DNA of 64,000 nucleotides, taken from Haloarchaeobius amylolyticus (GTDB taxonomy: Archaea; Halobacteriota; Halobacteria; Halobacteriales; Natrialbaceae). Each line of letters begins with the position of its first letter. Within the stretch, counting starts at the first letter, position 1. Below are positions 51,375 to 59,946 of the stretch, piece by piece. The notes beneath the pieces were generated by a model that was not told where the DNA came from, ran no database searches, and saw only the letters and a list, made by a program, of their open reading frames with translations. The DNA lies in contig NZ_JANHDH010000002.1 of assembly GCF_026616195.1 (NCBI RefSeq), positions 310,001-374,000 on the forward strand. Direction: 5' to 3'. Made by a program: the position numbers and the translations under genes.

Positions 51375-52784
51375 TTATTTCTCGACCGCGGCCGCGGCCT
51401 CCCGGAACAGTCCGTCGAGGATCTCCGGCGTGGTCGGGTGGTACGCCCGGTCCGGTAGCTCGCGCACGTCGAGTTCCATCTCGACCGCGAGCTGGAGCGT
51501 CTTCGCCATCACGTCGGCGTGGTAGTGCAGCCCCTGGTAGCCGAGGACGGTCCCGTCGTCGGCGTCGACCACGAGCGAGGCCAGCCCCTCGGGCACGTCC
51601 TTCGTCTTGAACACGCCGTCGTCGCTGGCCTCGCGGGTGACGTGGACGAAGTCGAGGCCGGCCTCCTCCGCGGAGGACTTCGAGTGCCCCACGCGGGCGA
51701 AGGGGTAGACCCCCAGCCCGGAGAAGATGACGTGGTGGTGGACGTTCTCGTACTCGGTGATGTCCTCCTCGTCACCGCGGGCGTGGGCGAGGATGTTGTC
51801 CGCGGCGGTGAACCCCTGCTCTTTCGCGACGTGGAGGATGGGCTCCTTCCCGTTCACGTCGCCGACCACGAAGACGTGGTCGTCCTCGCGGGCCTGCATG
51901 GTGTCGCGGACCCAGCCTTCCTCGGGGTCCAGGCTGGTGTTCTGCAGCCCGAGGCGGTCGAGGTTCGGCTTGCGACCGGTAAAGAGGAACAGTTCGTCGG
52001 CCTCGACGACCGTCTCCTCGCCGTCCTCGTCGAGATAGAGGCGGACCCCGCCGTCCTCGGTGGGTTCGAGGCGCTGCTCGTAGGCGTGGCGGCGCACGTC
52101 GATGTCCCAGTTCTCCTCGTAGATGTCGAGTGCGGCGTCGCCGAAGGGCGCATCGGCCTCGTCGATGGGCCGGGCGTCGTGCTCGACCACGGTCAGGGAG
52201 GTCCCGCCGGCCTCGGCGATGTACGGGACGAGTTCCATCCCGATGTAGCCAAAGCCCATGACGATGCCCGAGTCGGGGAACTCGGTCCGGTCGAGGACGT
52301 CCGCGCTCGTCGAGAAGTCGACCGAGTCGATGCCCGGCAGGTCCGGGACATTCACGGACGACCCCGTCGCGACCACGACGTAGTCCGGTTCGATGGTCTC
52401 GCCGCCGACCGCGATGACCCGGTCGTCGACGAACTCGGCGGTGTCGTGGATGAACTCGACGTTCTCGCGCTCGGCGAGGTCGTGGATGGACTCGCGGCGG
52501 TGGCCGGCCCACGAGAGGGTGTGTTCGTTCTTGCGCTCGACCACGGCCTCCAGGTCGACGTCGGGGAGGTCGCCCACCAGCCGGTCGTCGTGTCGTGCCT
52601 GGAACCGGTGGGCGCCCGCGGAGAGGACCTCCTTCGAGGGCATACAGCCCCGGAGGATGCAGAGCCCACCACCCGGCTCGCCGTCGTCGACGAGGGTCAA
52701 CTCGATACCGGGTTCGTCGGCCAGCTCGCCGGCGACCGCGGCGCCGGCACTCCCGTACGCGCCGATGATAGCGACGTGTGTCAT
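51375..52784 (-). CDS. Dihydrolipoamide dehydrogenase-like flavoprotein
   Basis: Predicted 469 residues of the class I pyridine nucleotide-disulfide oxidoreductase family. FAD binding is at the start (HVAIIGAYGSAGAAVA), the redox motif is GGGLCILRGCMPSK (C-x4-C), NAD(P) binding is MGFGYIGMEL and the second FAD site is HVFVVGDVNGKEP. The C-terminal dimer domain ends with AYHPTTPEILD, supplying the catalytic His next to Pro-Thr. It may be lipoamide dehydrogenase, mercuric reductase-like or another disulfide reductase. Changes in the redox motif (GGGLC instead of GGTC) set it apart from the typical Lpd of the oxoacid complexes. No E1/E2 genes are adjacent. It lies 108 bp upstream of the large Hsp20 gene region. 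Confidence 0.88.
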   Translation of the reverse strand: MTHVAIIGAYGSAGAAVAGELADEPGIELTLVDDGEPGGGLCILRGCMPSKEVLSAGAHRFQARHDDRLVGDLPDVDLEAVVERKNEHTLSWAGHRRESIHDLAERENVEFIHDTAEFVDDRVIAVGGETIEPDYVVVATGSSVNVPDLPGIDSVDFSTSADVLDRTEFPDSGIVMGFGYIGMELVPYIAEAGGTSLTVVEHDARPIDEADAPFGDAALDIYEENWDIDVRRHAYEQRLEPTEDGGVRLYLDEDGEETVVEADELFLFTGRKPNLDRLGLQNTSLDPEEGWVRDTMQAREDDHVFVVGDVNGKEPILHVAKEQGFTAADNILAHARGDEEDITEYENVHHHVIFSGLGVYPFARVGHSKSSAEEAGLDFVHVTREASDDGVFKTKDVPEGLASLVVDADDGTVLGYQGLHYHADVMAKTLQLAVEMELDVRELPDRAYHPTTPEILDGLFREAAAAVEK

Positions 52785-52842
52785 CGTCCGGGACTGCGAC
52801 AGCCACGGGGAAAGCGGTTGTCCCCGATTGCGTCGGCGACGC

Positions 52843-53322
52843 CTAATCGAACAGTCGGGAGCGTTCGGCCACCTGGTCGATGGCGCTTGGCTCTGCCTTC
52901 CGGACGATGTACACGTCGTAGCGGTCGTCGGCTGCGATGGTGCTGCCGACGCTCCGGAGCGACGTGACCAGTCTGCCGGCGTCGTCGCTCCCGACGAACA
53001 CCACGGAGGCGCCGACCTCCCGGGCCTTGTTGCGGACCTTCGAGGCGATGGTCCCAGGCGAGGCGTACTGGTCGGTCAGGACGTACTCGAACCGGGCCTC
53101 GGGGGCGAGGTCCCGGACGTCCGCACGGATCTGTGTCACGACCGTCTCGACGTCGAACGCCTCGTCCGCCGCGAGCCACCCGTGCTTGCGCGCGTAGCGC
53201 GAATCGTGCGGCACGACCGTCACCACCACCACGTTCACGTCCATCAACTCCCCCAGCGCGACGGCCCGGTCGAGCGCGGTCCGTGCCAGTTCCCCACCGT
53301 CGTACGGTACCACGAACGTCAT
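52843..53322 (-). CDS. UspA-type universal stress protein
   Basis: Predicted 159 residues, one Usp domain: MTFVVPYDGGELARTALDRAV at the start and VGASVVFVGSDDAGRL near residue 110. The ATP-binding glycine loop is less regular than in the copy at 43710-44138, so ATP binding is doubtful. A start at MTFVV fits a TATA-like TTTAATACC about 25 bp upstream. It sits in a block with two Hsp20 genes and a flavin reductase, in line with a stress function. Confidence 0.88.
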   Translation of the reverse strand: MTFVVPYDGGELARTALDRAVALGELMDVNVVVVTVVPHDSRYARKHGWLAADEAFDVETVVTQIRADVRDLAPEARFEYVLTDQYASPGTIASKVRNKAREVGASVVFVGSDDAGRLVTSLRSVGSTIAADDRYDVYIVRKAEPSAIDQVAERSRLFD

Positions 53323-53430
53323 ACCTGTCTGTCGGCCGTACTGGGTATTAAACGAACTGCCCACGCGAGGGGTGGCGGGGACCGAGCACGAAACGGGGGA
53401 TTCGCCTGGAGGGCGAGCGATGCGAGGAAT

Positions 53431-53451
53431 CGGGAACCGGGAACCGGGAAT
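53431..53451. repeat. Short tandem repeat
   Basis: Three copies of CGGGAAC/T in a row in the spacer between the UspA gene and the surface-protein gene. Too short to interpret; it may be replication slippage. Confidence 0.6.
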
Positions 53452-53505
53452 CGTCAGCGGGGTGGCTGTCGATGGACTGCCTATCGACGGGCTGGCTGTC
53501 GGTGC

Positions 53506-54759
53506 TCAGCCCTGGATGCGCGCGACGCCAACGAGGGCCGCGATGGCGAGGCTGGCGACACCGAGGCCGAAGCCGGGCGAGCCGCCACTGGCGCCGGCGT
53601 CGTCGTCCGAGCCGTCACCGGCCGTCGTCGAATCCCCGGCGGTCGTTCCGTCGTCGGTGGCGTCACCGTCGCCGCCGGTGGTGTCGGCCGTGGTCGTCGC
53701 CGCGCCGCCGTCGCCCGCGCCGGACATCGTCACGGTCCGGGTCGAGAAGTGGTTGACCGCGACGTAGACCTTCGCGTCGGCGTCGGCCTGGGCGCTGCTG
53801 GTCTGCTCGACCATGTACTTCGAGGTCGCGCCGTCGTCCGCAGCGGCCCGCAACTCGCTGAAGGCGCTTGCCTTCGCGGCGGCCTCGCCGTCGACCGTGA
53901 CGGAGAGGTTCTCGACGCTGCCGACGGCCTGCTCGCGGACGTGGGTCACGACGACCTTGCCCTCGTGGGCCTCGCGCTCGACGGTCAGCCGGACCTCGTT
54001 CTCGGCCTCCTGGCTCGTCTCGACCGTCGTGTTCTGGCTGTAGGTCACCGTGTCGACGACGGTCTCGCCGTCCTGCTCGGTGACGTAGACCTCGGCGGCG
54101 GCCTCACCGTCGGCGATGAGCGTCGCGGTCTGCGCCTCCTGCTGGCTGCGCTCCTCGCCGGCGGACCGGAAGACGAGCCGGGCGTCCTCGCCCAACTTCG
54201 CCGTCACGTCGCCCTCCTCGTCGACGGCGACGCGCCCGTCACCGACCACGATGAACGAGCCAGTCGTCCCGTTCTCGGTGGTCACGGTGACGCGACTGTC
54301 GCTCTGCTGGTCGGCGGTCGCGCCGGCGGCGACGTCCGCGTCGACGACCTGGGACTGCTCGGCCGCCGTGACGACGAGCGTCCCGTCGTCGTTGTCGTGG
54401 GCGGTCAGTTCCGCGCCGCTCTGGGTCCGGACGTCGGCCTGCGTCGTCGACTCGGCGGCGACCGAGAGGCCGGCCGCGTCGAGTTCGGTGACGGTCTGCA
54501 GGTCGAGGTCACCGTCGAGGCCGACGCCGAGCCCCTCCTTGACCTGCGACTCGGACTGGACCTGGACGGACTCGACCATCGTGTGGCCGTTCACCGTGTA
54601 GTTCGCGACCGCGTCCGACTGCGCCTGGAACGTGACGTGCGCTCCGGCGTAGGTACTCGTCTCGGGTGTTGTACTCGTCGCTGCGGTCGCGCCGGCGGCC
54701 GAGGCCGGGACCGACGCGACAACCATCAGCATCGCGAACAGTACTGGTATCCGTTTCAT
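53506..54759 (-). CDS. PGF-CTERM surface protein
   Basis: Predicted 417 residues. A signal peptide is at about 1-24 (MKRIPVLFAMLMVVASVPASA). The body is beta-rich, with many Gln/Glu/Ser/Thr/Val repeats, several N-x-S/T sites and no recognised enzyme domain. A Thr/Gly/Asp linker (about 345-390) precedes PGF (395-397), a hydrophobic helix and a basic end: the PGF-CTERM signal read by archaeosortase A, which swaps the helix for a lipid anchor. It is therefore expected to be exported, lipid-modified and possibly glycosylated at the cell surface. Its role is unknown; the strongly acidic/Ser-rich body suggests an adhesin or stabilising layer protein. Confidence 0.85.
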   Translation of the reverse strand: MKRIPVLFAMLMVVASVPASAAGATAATSTTPETSTYAGAHVTFQAQSDAVANYTVNGHTMVESVQVQSESQVKEGLGVGLDGDLDLQTVTELDAAGLSVAAESTTQADVRTQSGAELTAHDNDDGTLVVTAAEQSQVVDADVAAGATADQQSDSRVTVTTENGTTGSFIVVGDGRVAVDEEGDVTAKLGEDARLVFRSAGEERSQQEAQTATLIADGEAAAEVYVTEQDGETVVDTVTYSQNTTVETSQEAENEVRLTVEREAHEGKVVVTHVREQAVGSVENLSVTVDGEAAAKASAFSELRAAADDGATSKYMVEQTSSAQADADAKVYVAVNHFSTRTVTMSGAGDGGAATTTADTTGGDGDATDDGTTAGDSTTAGDGSDDDAGASGGSPGFGLGVASLAIAALVGVARIQG

Positions 54760-54880
54760 CGCATCCCCTGCTTTCCCCCGTCCGGTAGAGAACCTGTAGC
54801 CAAATCGACTAGGGTTGTCGTGTACGCTCCATACACGACTACGGGGCGGAATCGAAAGAAGACGGCGGGCGAGGGCGGTG

Positions 54881-55837
54881 CTATCGTGAGATAGCGCCGG
54901 AACTCTCGTTGATGACCGCCTCGACCTCGCGCTTCGTGACCGTCGCCACGTCGCCGGGGATGGTCCGCTTGAGCGCGGCGGTGGCGGTCGCGTACTCCAG
55001 CGCGCGCGGGACGTCGTCGCCGGAGAGCCGGCGGGCGAGGAACGCGCCGGTGAAGGAGTCGCCCGAGCCGATGGGGTCGTGGGTCTCCGTCTCGAAGGCC
55101 TCCTGCTCGTGGATGACGTTGTCGTTCCAGGCGAGCGCGCCGTTGGCGCCCCGGGTGACGACGACCGTCTTGAAGTCGAACTCGCTGGCGAGGTGGTGGG
55201 CGAGCTGGGCCGGCTGCCCGTCGTAGTCCAGCACCGTCGTCGCGTCCTTCATCCCGATGATGAGCACGTCGATGAGCTGGAACAGCGTCGTCAGCGTCTT
55301 GCGGGCCTCCTCGGGGCTCCAGAGCTTCGCGCGGTAGTTCACGTCGAAGGCGGTCATGGTCCCCGCCTGCTTGGCGGCCTGGAGCAGGTTCGCGGTCGTG
55401 TCCCGGGCCGTGTTCGACAGCGCGGGCGTGATGCCCGTGGTGAAGAAGGCGCTGGCGTCACGGATGCGGTCGACGTTGAACTCCTGGGCCTCGGCCTGCG
55501 AGATGACCGAATCCGCGCGGTCGTAGACGACGTTCGTCCCGCGGGGCTTGCCCGCCTGCTCGAGGTAGTACGTGCCGACGCGGCCCTCGTCGGCCCAGAC
55601 CACGTCGACGTCGATGTCGTGCTTGCGGACGCCACTCGCCACCCGGCGGCCCGGCGGTGTGTCCGGGAGCTTCGACATCCAGGAGGCGACCGCGCCGAGG
55701 CGCTCCGCCGCGATGGCCGTGTTCGACTCCGCGCCGGCGGCGTGGACCTCCAGCGAGTCGGTCGTCTCGATGCGCTCCTGTCCCGGTGGGGAGAGTCGCA
55801 GCATCGTCTCGCCGAAGGTTACGAGGTCGTCGCTCAT
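54881..55837 (-). CDS. kdgK: 2-keto-3-deoxygluconate kinase (PfkB family)
   Basis: Predicted 318 residues. It begins SDDLVTFGETMLRLSPPG, very close to known haloarchaeal KDG kinases, and has the ATP/anion-hole motif DPIGSGDSFTGAF with the catalytic Asp. It phosphorylates 2-keto-3-deoxygluconate in the semi-phosphorylative Entner-Doudoroff pathway, the main glucose route in haloarchaea. Other PfkB kinases (ribokinase-like) cannot be fully excluded. KDPG aldolase and glucose dehydrogenase genes are not adjacent. The gene is transcribed together in direction with rtcA, 84 bp downstream of it. Confidence 0.92.
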   Translation of the reverse strand: MSDDLVTFGETMLRLSPPGQERIETTDSLEVHAAGAESNTAIAAERLGAVASWMSKLPDTPPGRRVASGVRKHDIDVDVVWADEGRVGTYYLEQAGKPRGTNVVYDRADSVISQAEAQEFNVDRIRDASAFFTTGITPALSNTARDTTANLLQAAKQAGTMTAFDVNYRAKLWSPEEARKTLTTLFQLIDVLIIGMKDATTVLDYDGQPAQLAHHLASEFDFKTVVVTRGANGALAWNDNVIHEQEAFETETHDPIGSGDSFTGAFLARRLSGDDVPRALEYATATAALKRTIPGDVATVTKREVEAVINESSGAISR

Positions 55838-55921
55838 AGCTGTCCGCGGGGCACCTCCGCCTGCTCGCTCTCGTTAATCATACCTGCGTGAACGGACGGG
55901 TTCGGTATAAGTGTCCCCTCC

Positions 55922-56932
55922 TCAGCCGGAAAGAATTGCACCGTCGTCGTCCAGTTCGACGGACACGTCGCGGTCGAAGGCGGCCATCACCGCGCAGTTC
56001 GTCTCGACGTGGTCGGTGACGGCGGGGATGCGGACCGCGCCGCCGGCCAGCGCGAGGGGGAGCACCAGCTGGTCCGCGAGGTACTCGTCGACGGTGGCGC
56101 GCCCGGCGTGGAAGTCGGCGGCCGCGTCGGCGGCCTCCTGCCCGACCTCCTCGGCCGGTTTGCCGGGCTCGCCGAGCGCGTCGAACCCGGCCATCGTCCC
56201 CCCGTAGTCGAGGCGCACGCAGACCGCGGTCCCGGTACTGGGCGAGTCGGCGGTCCGGACAACGCGCTCTGTGACCGATGCGTCCGTCTCCGCGAGGAAG
56301 CCAGGCACCGCCGCATCCGCCTGCCGGGCCGCCACGTCCGCGTCCGTCAGGTCCGCCGACTCGGTCGAGTACACCCGGACCGCCCGGAACTCGCCGCGGT
56401 CCAGCAGTCGGATCGGTTCCAGCGAGGAGGGCGCGAGGTGCAGCGTCGCCTCGCCGCCGCCGCGGGGGTAGAACCCCGGGCGTGCCTCCTCGACCGCGGC
56501 GACCAGACCGAACCTGCGCAGCAGGGGGAGCTTGACGTGCCGGTAGTACGCCATCGAGGGCGACCACTTCACGTCGGTCCCGCCGGAGACCGTCACCGAG
56601 AGGTGGCCGTCGATGGCCGTCGCCAGCGGGAGCAGCGTCTCGAAGACCAGCGTGACGCTCCCGGCGGTCCCGACCGAGACCTCGTAGTGGCCGGGCCGGG
56701 GTGCCGTCGGCTCGAACACCAGTCGCTCGCTCCCCTCGCTGGCGCCCTCGGTCGTCGCGTCACAGACCGCCGCGATGGCCTCGACGCCGGCGAGGTGCTG
56801 TGGCTTCAGGCCGGGGTTCGGGCGCGACCCGCGGACGTTCTCGATGGTGACGGGGTCGCCCGTGAGTGCCGACAGGGTCAGCGCCGACCGGAGGATCTGG
56901 CCGCCGCCGGCCGCGCCGTCTATCACTCGCAC
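55922..56932 (-). CDS. rtcA: RNA 3'-terminal phosphate cyclase
   Basis: Predicted 336 residues. The first residues IDGAAGGGQILRSALTLSALTG and the catalytic region AVTDHVETN, with the His that receives AMP, are those of RtcA. The Gly-rich GYYPRGGG-like motif appears as PGFYPRGGGE. It converts RNA 3'-phosphate to 2',3'-cyclic phosphate using ATP, in RNA repair. RtcB ligase is not adjacent. It begins downstream of mutL on the same strand and is followed by kdgK. Confidence 0.95.
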   Translation of the reverse strand: MRVIDGAAGGGQILRSALTLSALTGDPVTIENVRGSRPNPGLKPQHLAGVEAIAAVCDATTEGASEGSERLVFEPTAPRPGHYEVSVGTAGSVTLVFETLLPLATAIDGHLSVTVSGGTDVKWSPSMAYYRHVKLPLLRRFGLVAAVEEARPGFYPRGGGEATLHLAPSSLEPIRLLDRGEFRAVRVYSTESADLTDADVAARQADAAVPGFLAETDASVTERVVRTADSPSTGTAVCVRLDYGGTMAGFDALGEPGKPAEEVGQEAADAAADFHAGRATVDEYLADQLVLPLALAGGAVRIPAVTDHVETNCAVMAAFDRDVSVELDDDGAILSG

Positions 56933-57055
56933 GGTCGGCTCCCCCCGGTGTGGCCGCTGGCTGTCGCTGTCGTGGTCGGCATACCCGGGAGGTTCCCGGC
57001 GAACGGTGGTAAATGGTGTGCAGGGGTGGTCTGGGATGACACCCTCGGCAGCCGG

Positions 57056-59287
57056 TCAGCGCTCGCGGCGCCCGCCGTGGCCGGGGTAGTCCCGCTCGAA
57101 GCGGTTCTCGATCTCCTCGCTCCCGAACTGGACCACGGTCGGTCGGCCGTGGGGGCAGGCCCAGGGGTTCTCGCAGGCGTCGAGTTCGGTGAGCAGGTCG
57201 ACGACCGACCCCTCCGTCAGGGAGGTGTTCCCCGTGATGGAGGGGTAGCACGCGAGGTCGGCGATGAAGGCGTCCGCCAGCTCCGCGACCGTCTCGGAGC
57301 CGTCGGCCTCCTCGGCGACGAAGCCGGCCAGTACGTCGCGCACGTCCTCGGGGTCGAGGGTCTTGCGGAAGACCGCCGGGACCGCGGTGACGGTCACGGT
57401 CCGGTCGCCGCTCCGTTCGGCCTGGAAGCCGAGGCGGGCCAGCGCGTCCTTGTAGTCCGGGAAGGCCGCGGCCTCGCCCGCCGTGAGCTCCAGCTCGACC
57501 GGGGCGGCGAGCGCCTGGGCGGTCGCGCCGTCGGCGAAGGTCTCCTGCAGGCGCTCGTAGTTCACGCGCTCGTCGGCGGCGTGCTGGTCGACGAGGACGA
57601 GGCCGTCCGGCCCCTCGGCGACGAGGTACGTCTCGCGGTACTGCCCGAGCACGTCGAGGCTGGGCAGCGTCTCGTACTCGCCGCGGTCGGTGGCGTCCTC
57701 GCCGGAGAGGGTGGTCTGGGTCTGTTCGCCGGAGAACTTGCGGCTGCGCTCGGAACCGGACCCGGAACCGGTGGCGGCGCTCCCGGCAGGCGACTCCTCG
57801 GAGGGCGTGTCGGCCGACTCCAGCGACCCGCCCGTGGGTCCGAAGTCGCCCAGCGCCTCGTGGTCGGGTCGGGAGACGGTCTCGCGGCGCTCGCCAGCGT
57901 TGGCGGTCGACGGCGGTTCCTCGGTCTCGGCGTCGGCTGGGGCCTCGTCCTCGGCCCCGGCGGCTGTCCCGGCTGCCTGCTCTCCGGTGCCTGTCCCGTC
58001 CTCCCGCTCTTCGGGCGGCAGCCAGCCCTCGTCGGCGTAGCGGTCCTCCGCAGTCTCGGTTGCGTCTGCCGCCCCTGCGGCGGTCGCCGGGCTGGCGTCG
58101 TCGTCGTGTGCCTGTTCGTCACCAGCAGTCGTCGTCTCGCTGCTGGGCTCCGCGGATTCGTCGACGGAATCCGGGTCTTCGCCCGCCCCCGACGCACCCC
58201 CGGCTTCGGGTCGAACCTCGGCCTCGGGCGCCTTCGACTTCCCGCGAGGCGCCGACGACCGGAGCAGGCCGGCGTCGAGCAGTGCGTCCTCAACCGCGTC
58301 GCGGACCTGCCGGCGGACGCCCGCCTCGTCGGAGAACCGGACCTCCATCTTGCGCGGGTGGACGTTGACGTCGACCTCGCCGGCGGGCATCTCCAGGAAC
58401 AGCACCACGAAGGGGTACCGGTCCGACGCCAACTGCCCGCCGTAGGCGTCCAGCACCGCGTCCCGGACGAGTTTCGAGGTGACGTACCGGCCGTTGATGA
58501 ACGTCGAGACGTACTCGCGGGTGCTGCGGGTCGTCTCCGGGTGCGAGACCAGCCCGGACACCGACTCCAGGGGCGTGTCTCGCGGGTCTTCCGCGCCCGC
58601 CGCGTCGACGGGTTGCATCGCCTTCGCGACCTCCTTCCCGTAGACGTTCATGACGGTCGACCGCAGGTTGCCCTGCCCCGTGGTCGCGAACACCTCGCGA
58701 CCGTCGTGCTCCAGCGTCACCGCCACGTCCGGGTTCGCGAGGGCGTACCGGGTCACCACGCGGTTGACGTGGCTGAACTCGGTGGCGCGGGTCTTCAGGT
58801 ACTTCCGGCGTGCCGGGGTGTTGTAGAACAGGTCGGTGACCTCGATGGTGGTGCCCTCGGGACAACCCGCCGGCCTGACCGCCTCGACCTCGCCGCCCTC
58901 GTAGACGAGTTCCGTCCCGTCGCTCCCACCCCGGGGTTTCGTCCGGATGGTCGTCCGCGACACCGCCCCGATGGTGTGCAGCGCCTCCCCGCGGAACCCG
59001 AGCGTTCCCACACCGGATTCGAGGTCCTCGATGTCACGTATCTTGCTCGTCGTGTGCTCCTGGACCGCCTTCCGGACGTCCGCCTCCGACATCCCGACGC
59101 CATCGTCCGAGACGACGATACCCTCGGTCCCGCCTTCCTCGACCGCCACCGTGATGCGCGAGGCGTCGGCGTCGAGGCTGTTCTCGACGAGTTCCTTCAC
59201 GACGGACGCCGGGCGCTCGACGACCTCGCCCGCGGCGATCCGGTCGATGGTCTTCGAGTCGAGTCGCTGGATGTCGGTGTCCGGCAT
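57056..59287 (-). CDS. mutL: DNA mismatch repair protein MutL
   Basis: Predicted 743 residues. The N-terminal GHKL ATPase has KELVENSLDADA, VSDDGVGM, TSKI and GFRGEAL. A poorly conserved Ser/Glu/Gly/Pro linker (about 350-545) is very long and low complexity. The C-terminal endonuclease domain shows DQHAADERVNYE (from about 567), the metal motif D-Q-H-A-x2-E-x4-E, and CPHGRPTVVQF. The presence of this motif predicts nicking activity in mismatch repair, as in organisms without MutH. It acts with MutS encoded at 59947-62598; a thioesterase gene lies between the two genes on the opposite strand. Confidence 0.96.
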   Translation of the reverse strand: MPDTDIQRLDSKTIDRIAAGEVVERPASVVKELVENSLDADASRITVAVEEGGTEGIVVSDDGVGMSEADVRKAVQEHTTSKIRDIEDLESGVGTLGFRGEALHTIGAVSRTTIRTKPRGGSDGTELVYEGGEVEAVRPAGCPEGTTIEVTDLFYNTPARRKYLKTRATEFSHVNRVVTRYALANPDVAVTLEHDGREVFATTGQGNLRSTVMNVYGKEVAKAMQPVDAAGAEDPRDTPLESVSGLVSHPETTRSTREYVSTFINGRYVTSKLVRDAVLDAYGGQLASDRYPFVVLFLEMPAGEVDVNVHPRKMEVRFSDEAGVRRQVRDAVEDALLDAGLLRSSAPRGKSKAPEAEVRPEAGGASGAGEDPDSVDESAEPSSETTTAGDEQAHDDDASPATAAGAADATETAEDRYADEGWLPPEEREDGTGTGEQAAGTAAGAEDEAPADAETEEPPSTANAGERRETVSRPDHEALGDFGPTGGSLESADTPSEESPAGSAATGSGSGSERSRKFSGEQTQTTLSGEDATDRGEYETLPSLDVLGQYRETYLVAEGPDGLVLVDQHAADERVNYERLQETFADGATAQALAAPVELELTAGEAAAFPDYKDALARLGFQAERSGDRTVTVTAVPAVFRKTLDPEDVRDVLAGFVAEEADGSETVAELADAFIADLACYPSITGNTSLTEGSVVDLLTELDACENPWACPHGRPTVVQFGSEEIENRFERDYPGHGGRRER

Positions 59288-59525
59288 GGTTGCTGACGAC
59301 ACTGTTCGACTGGAAGCGCAAAAACGTGCCGTGCTCGCGACGGTTCAAGTACCATGCCGCGGCCAGCCACGACACGCTCTGAGAATCGCCGCGCGTCGGT
59401 CGAGGCGGGTGTGGACCACGCCGTCGCGCGCTCTCCCACGTGGTCCCTGCTCGCCATGGTCGCGACCGGTGCCTACCGGTGGGTCGCTCCAGAAGTATCA
59501 TGTACTGTCCATGTGTGGGGATGCC

Positions 59526-59942
59526 ATGGACGTTCTCGAACGTTTCAACGAGCGGTACCCGTTCGGCGAGCACCTCGGCGTCGAGATCACCCACGTCGAG
59601 GAGGGCTACGTCGAGGGGAAGATCGAACTCGAAGACCACCACTCGCTCTCGGACACGACGCGGCTGGCCCACGGCGGCGTGGCGTTCGGACTGGCCGATT
59701 CACTCTCGGCGGCCGCGCTGGCCTCGGTCGAGGGGAACCCGGGGCCGACGCTCGACGTGCGCATCGACTACATGCGACCGGCGACCGGCGACATCTACGG
59801 GAAGGCCGAGGTCGCCCGGTACGGCAGCGACACCGGGGTCGTCGAGGTCGAACTCCTCGACGAGGACGACCGCCGGCTCGGGACGACCCGCGGTGTCTAC
59901 AAGACCAACCTGGTGGAAGAACAGAACCCGTTCGTCGGGTAG
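59526..59942 (+). CDS. PaaI-type hotdog thioesterase
   Basis: Predicted 138 residues. LAHGGVAFGLADSLSAA is the hotdog central helix with H-G-G and the acidic residue; LDVRIDYMRPATGD and TRGVYKTN follow. The gene is a paralogue of 10651-11091, with identical motif order. A start 15 bp earlier is possible (MCGDA), but the TATA-like AGTATCA near 59494 suggests transcription begins close to 59523. It probably hydrolyses an acyl-CoA thioester. It sits between mutL and mutS, divergent from mutL and convergent with mutS 4 bp away, so it is not part of the repair operon. Confidence 0.88.
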   Translation: MDVLERFNERYPFGEHLGVEITHVEEGYVEGKIELEDHHSLSDTTRLAHGGVAFGLADSLSAAALASVEGNPGPTLDVRIDYMRPATGDIYGKAEVARYGSDTGVVEVELLDEDDRRLGTTRGVYKTNLVEEQNPFVG

Positions 59943-59946
59943 TCGG

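Noticed and set aside
57562-58293. Long Arg/Pro/Ser-rich frame opposite the MutL linker
   Set aside because: It is a shadow of the low-complexity linker in mutL; no start context or domain.
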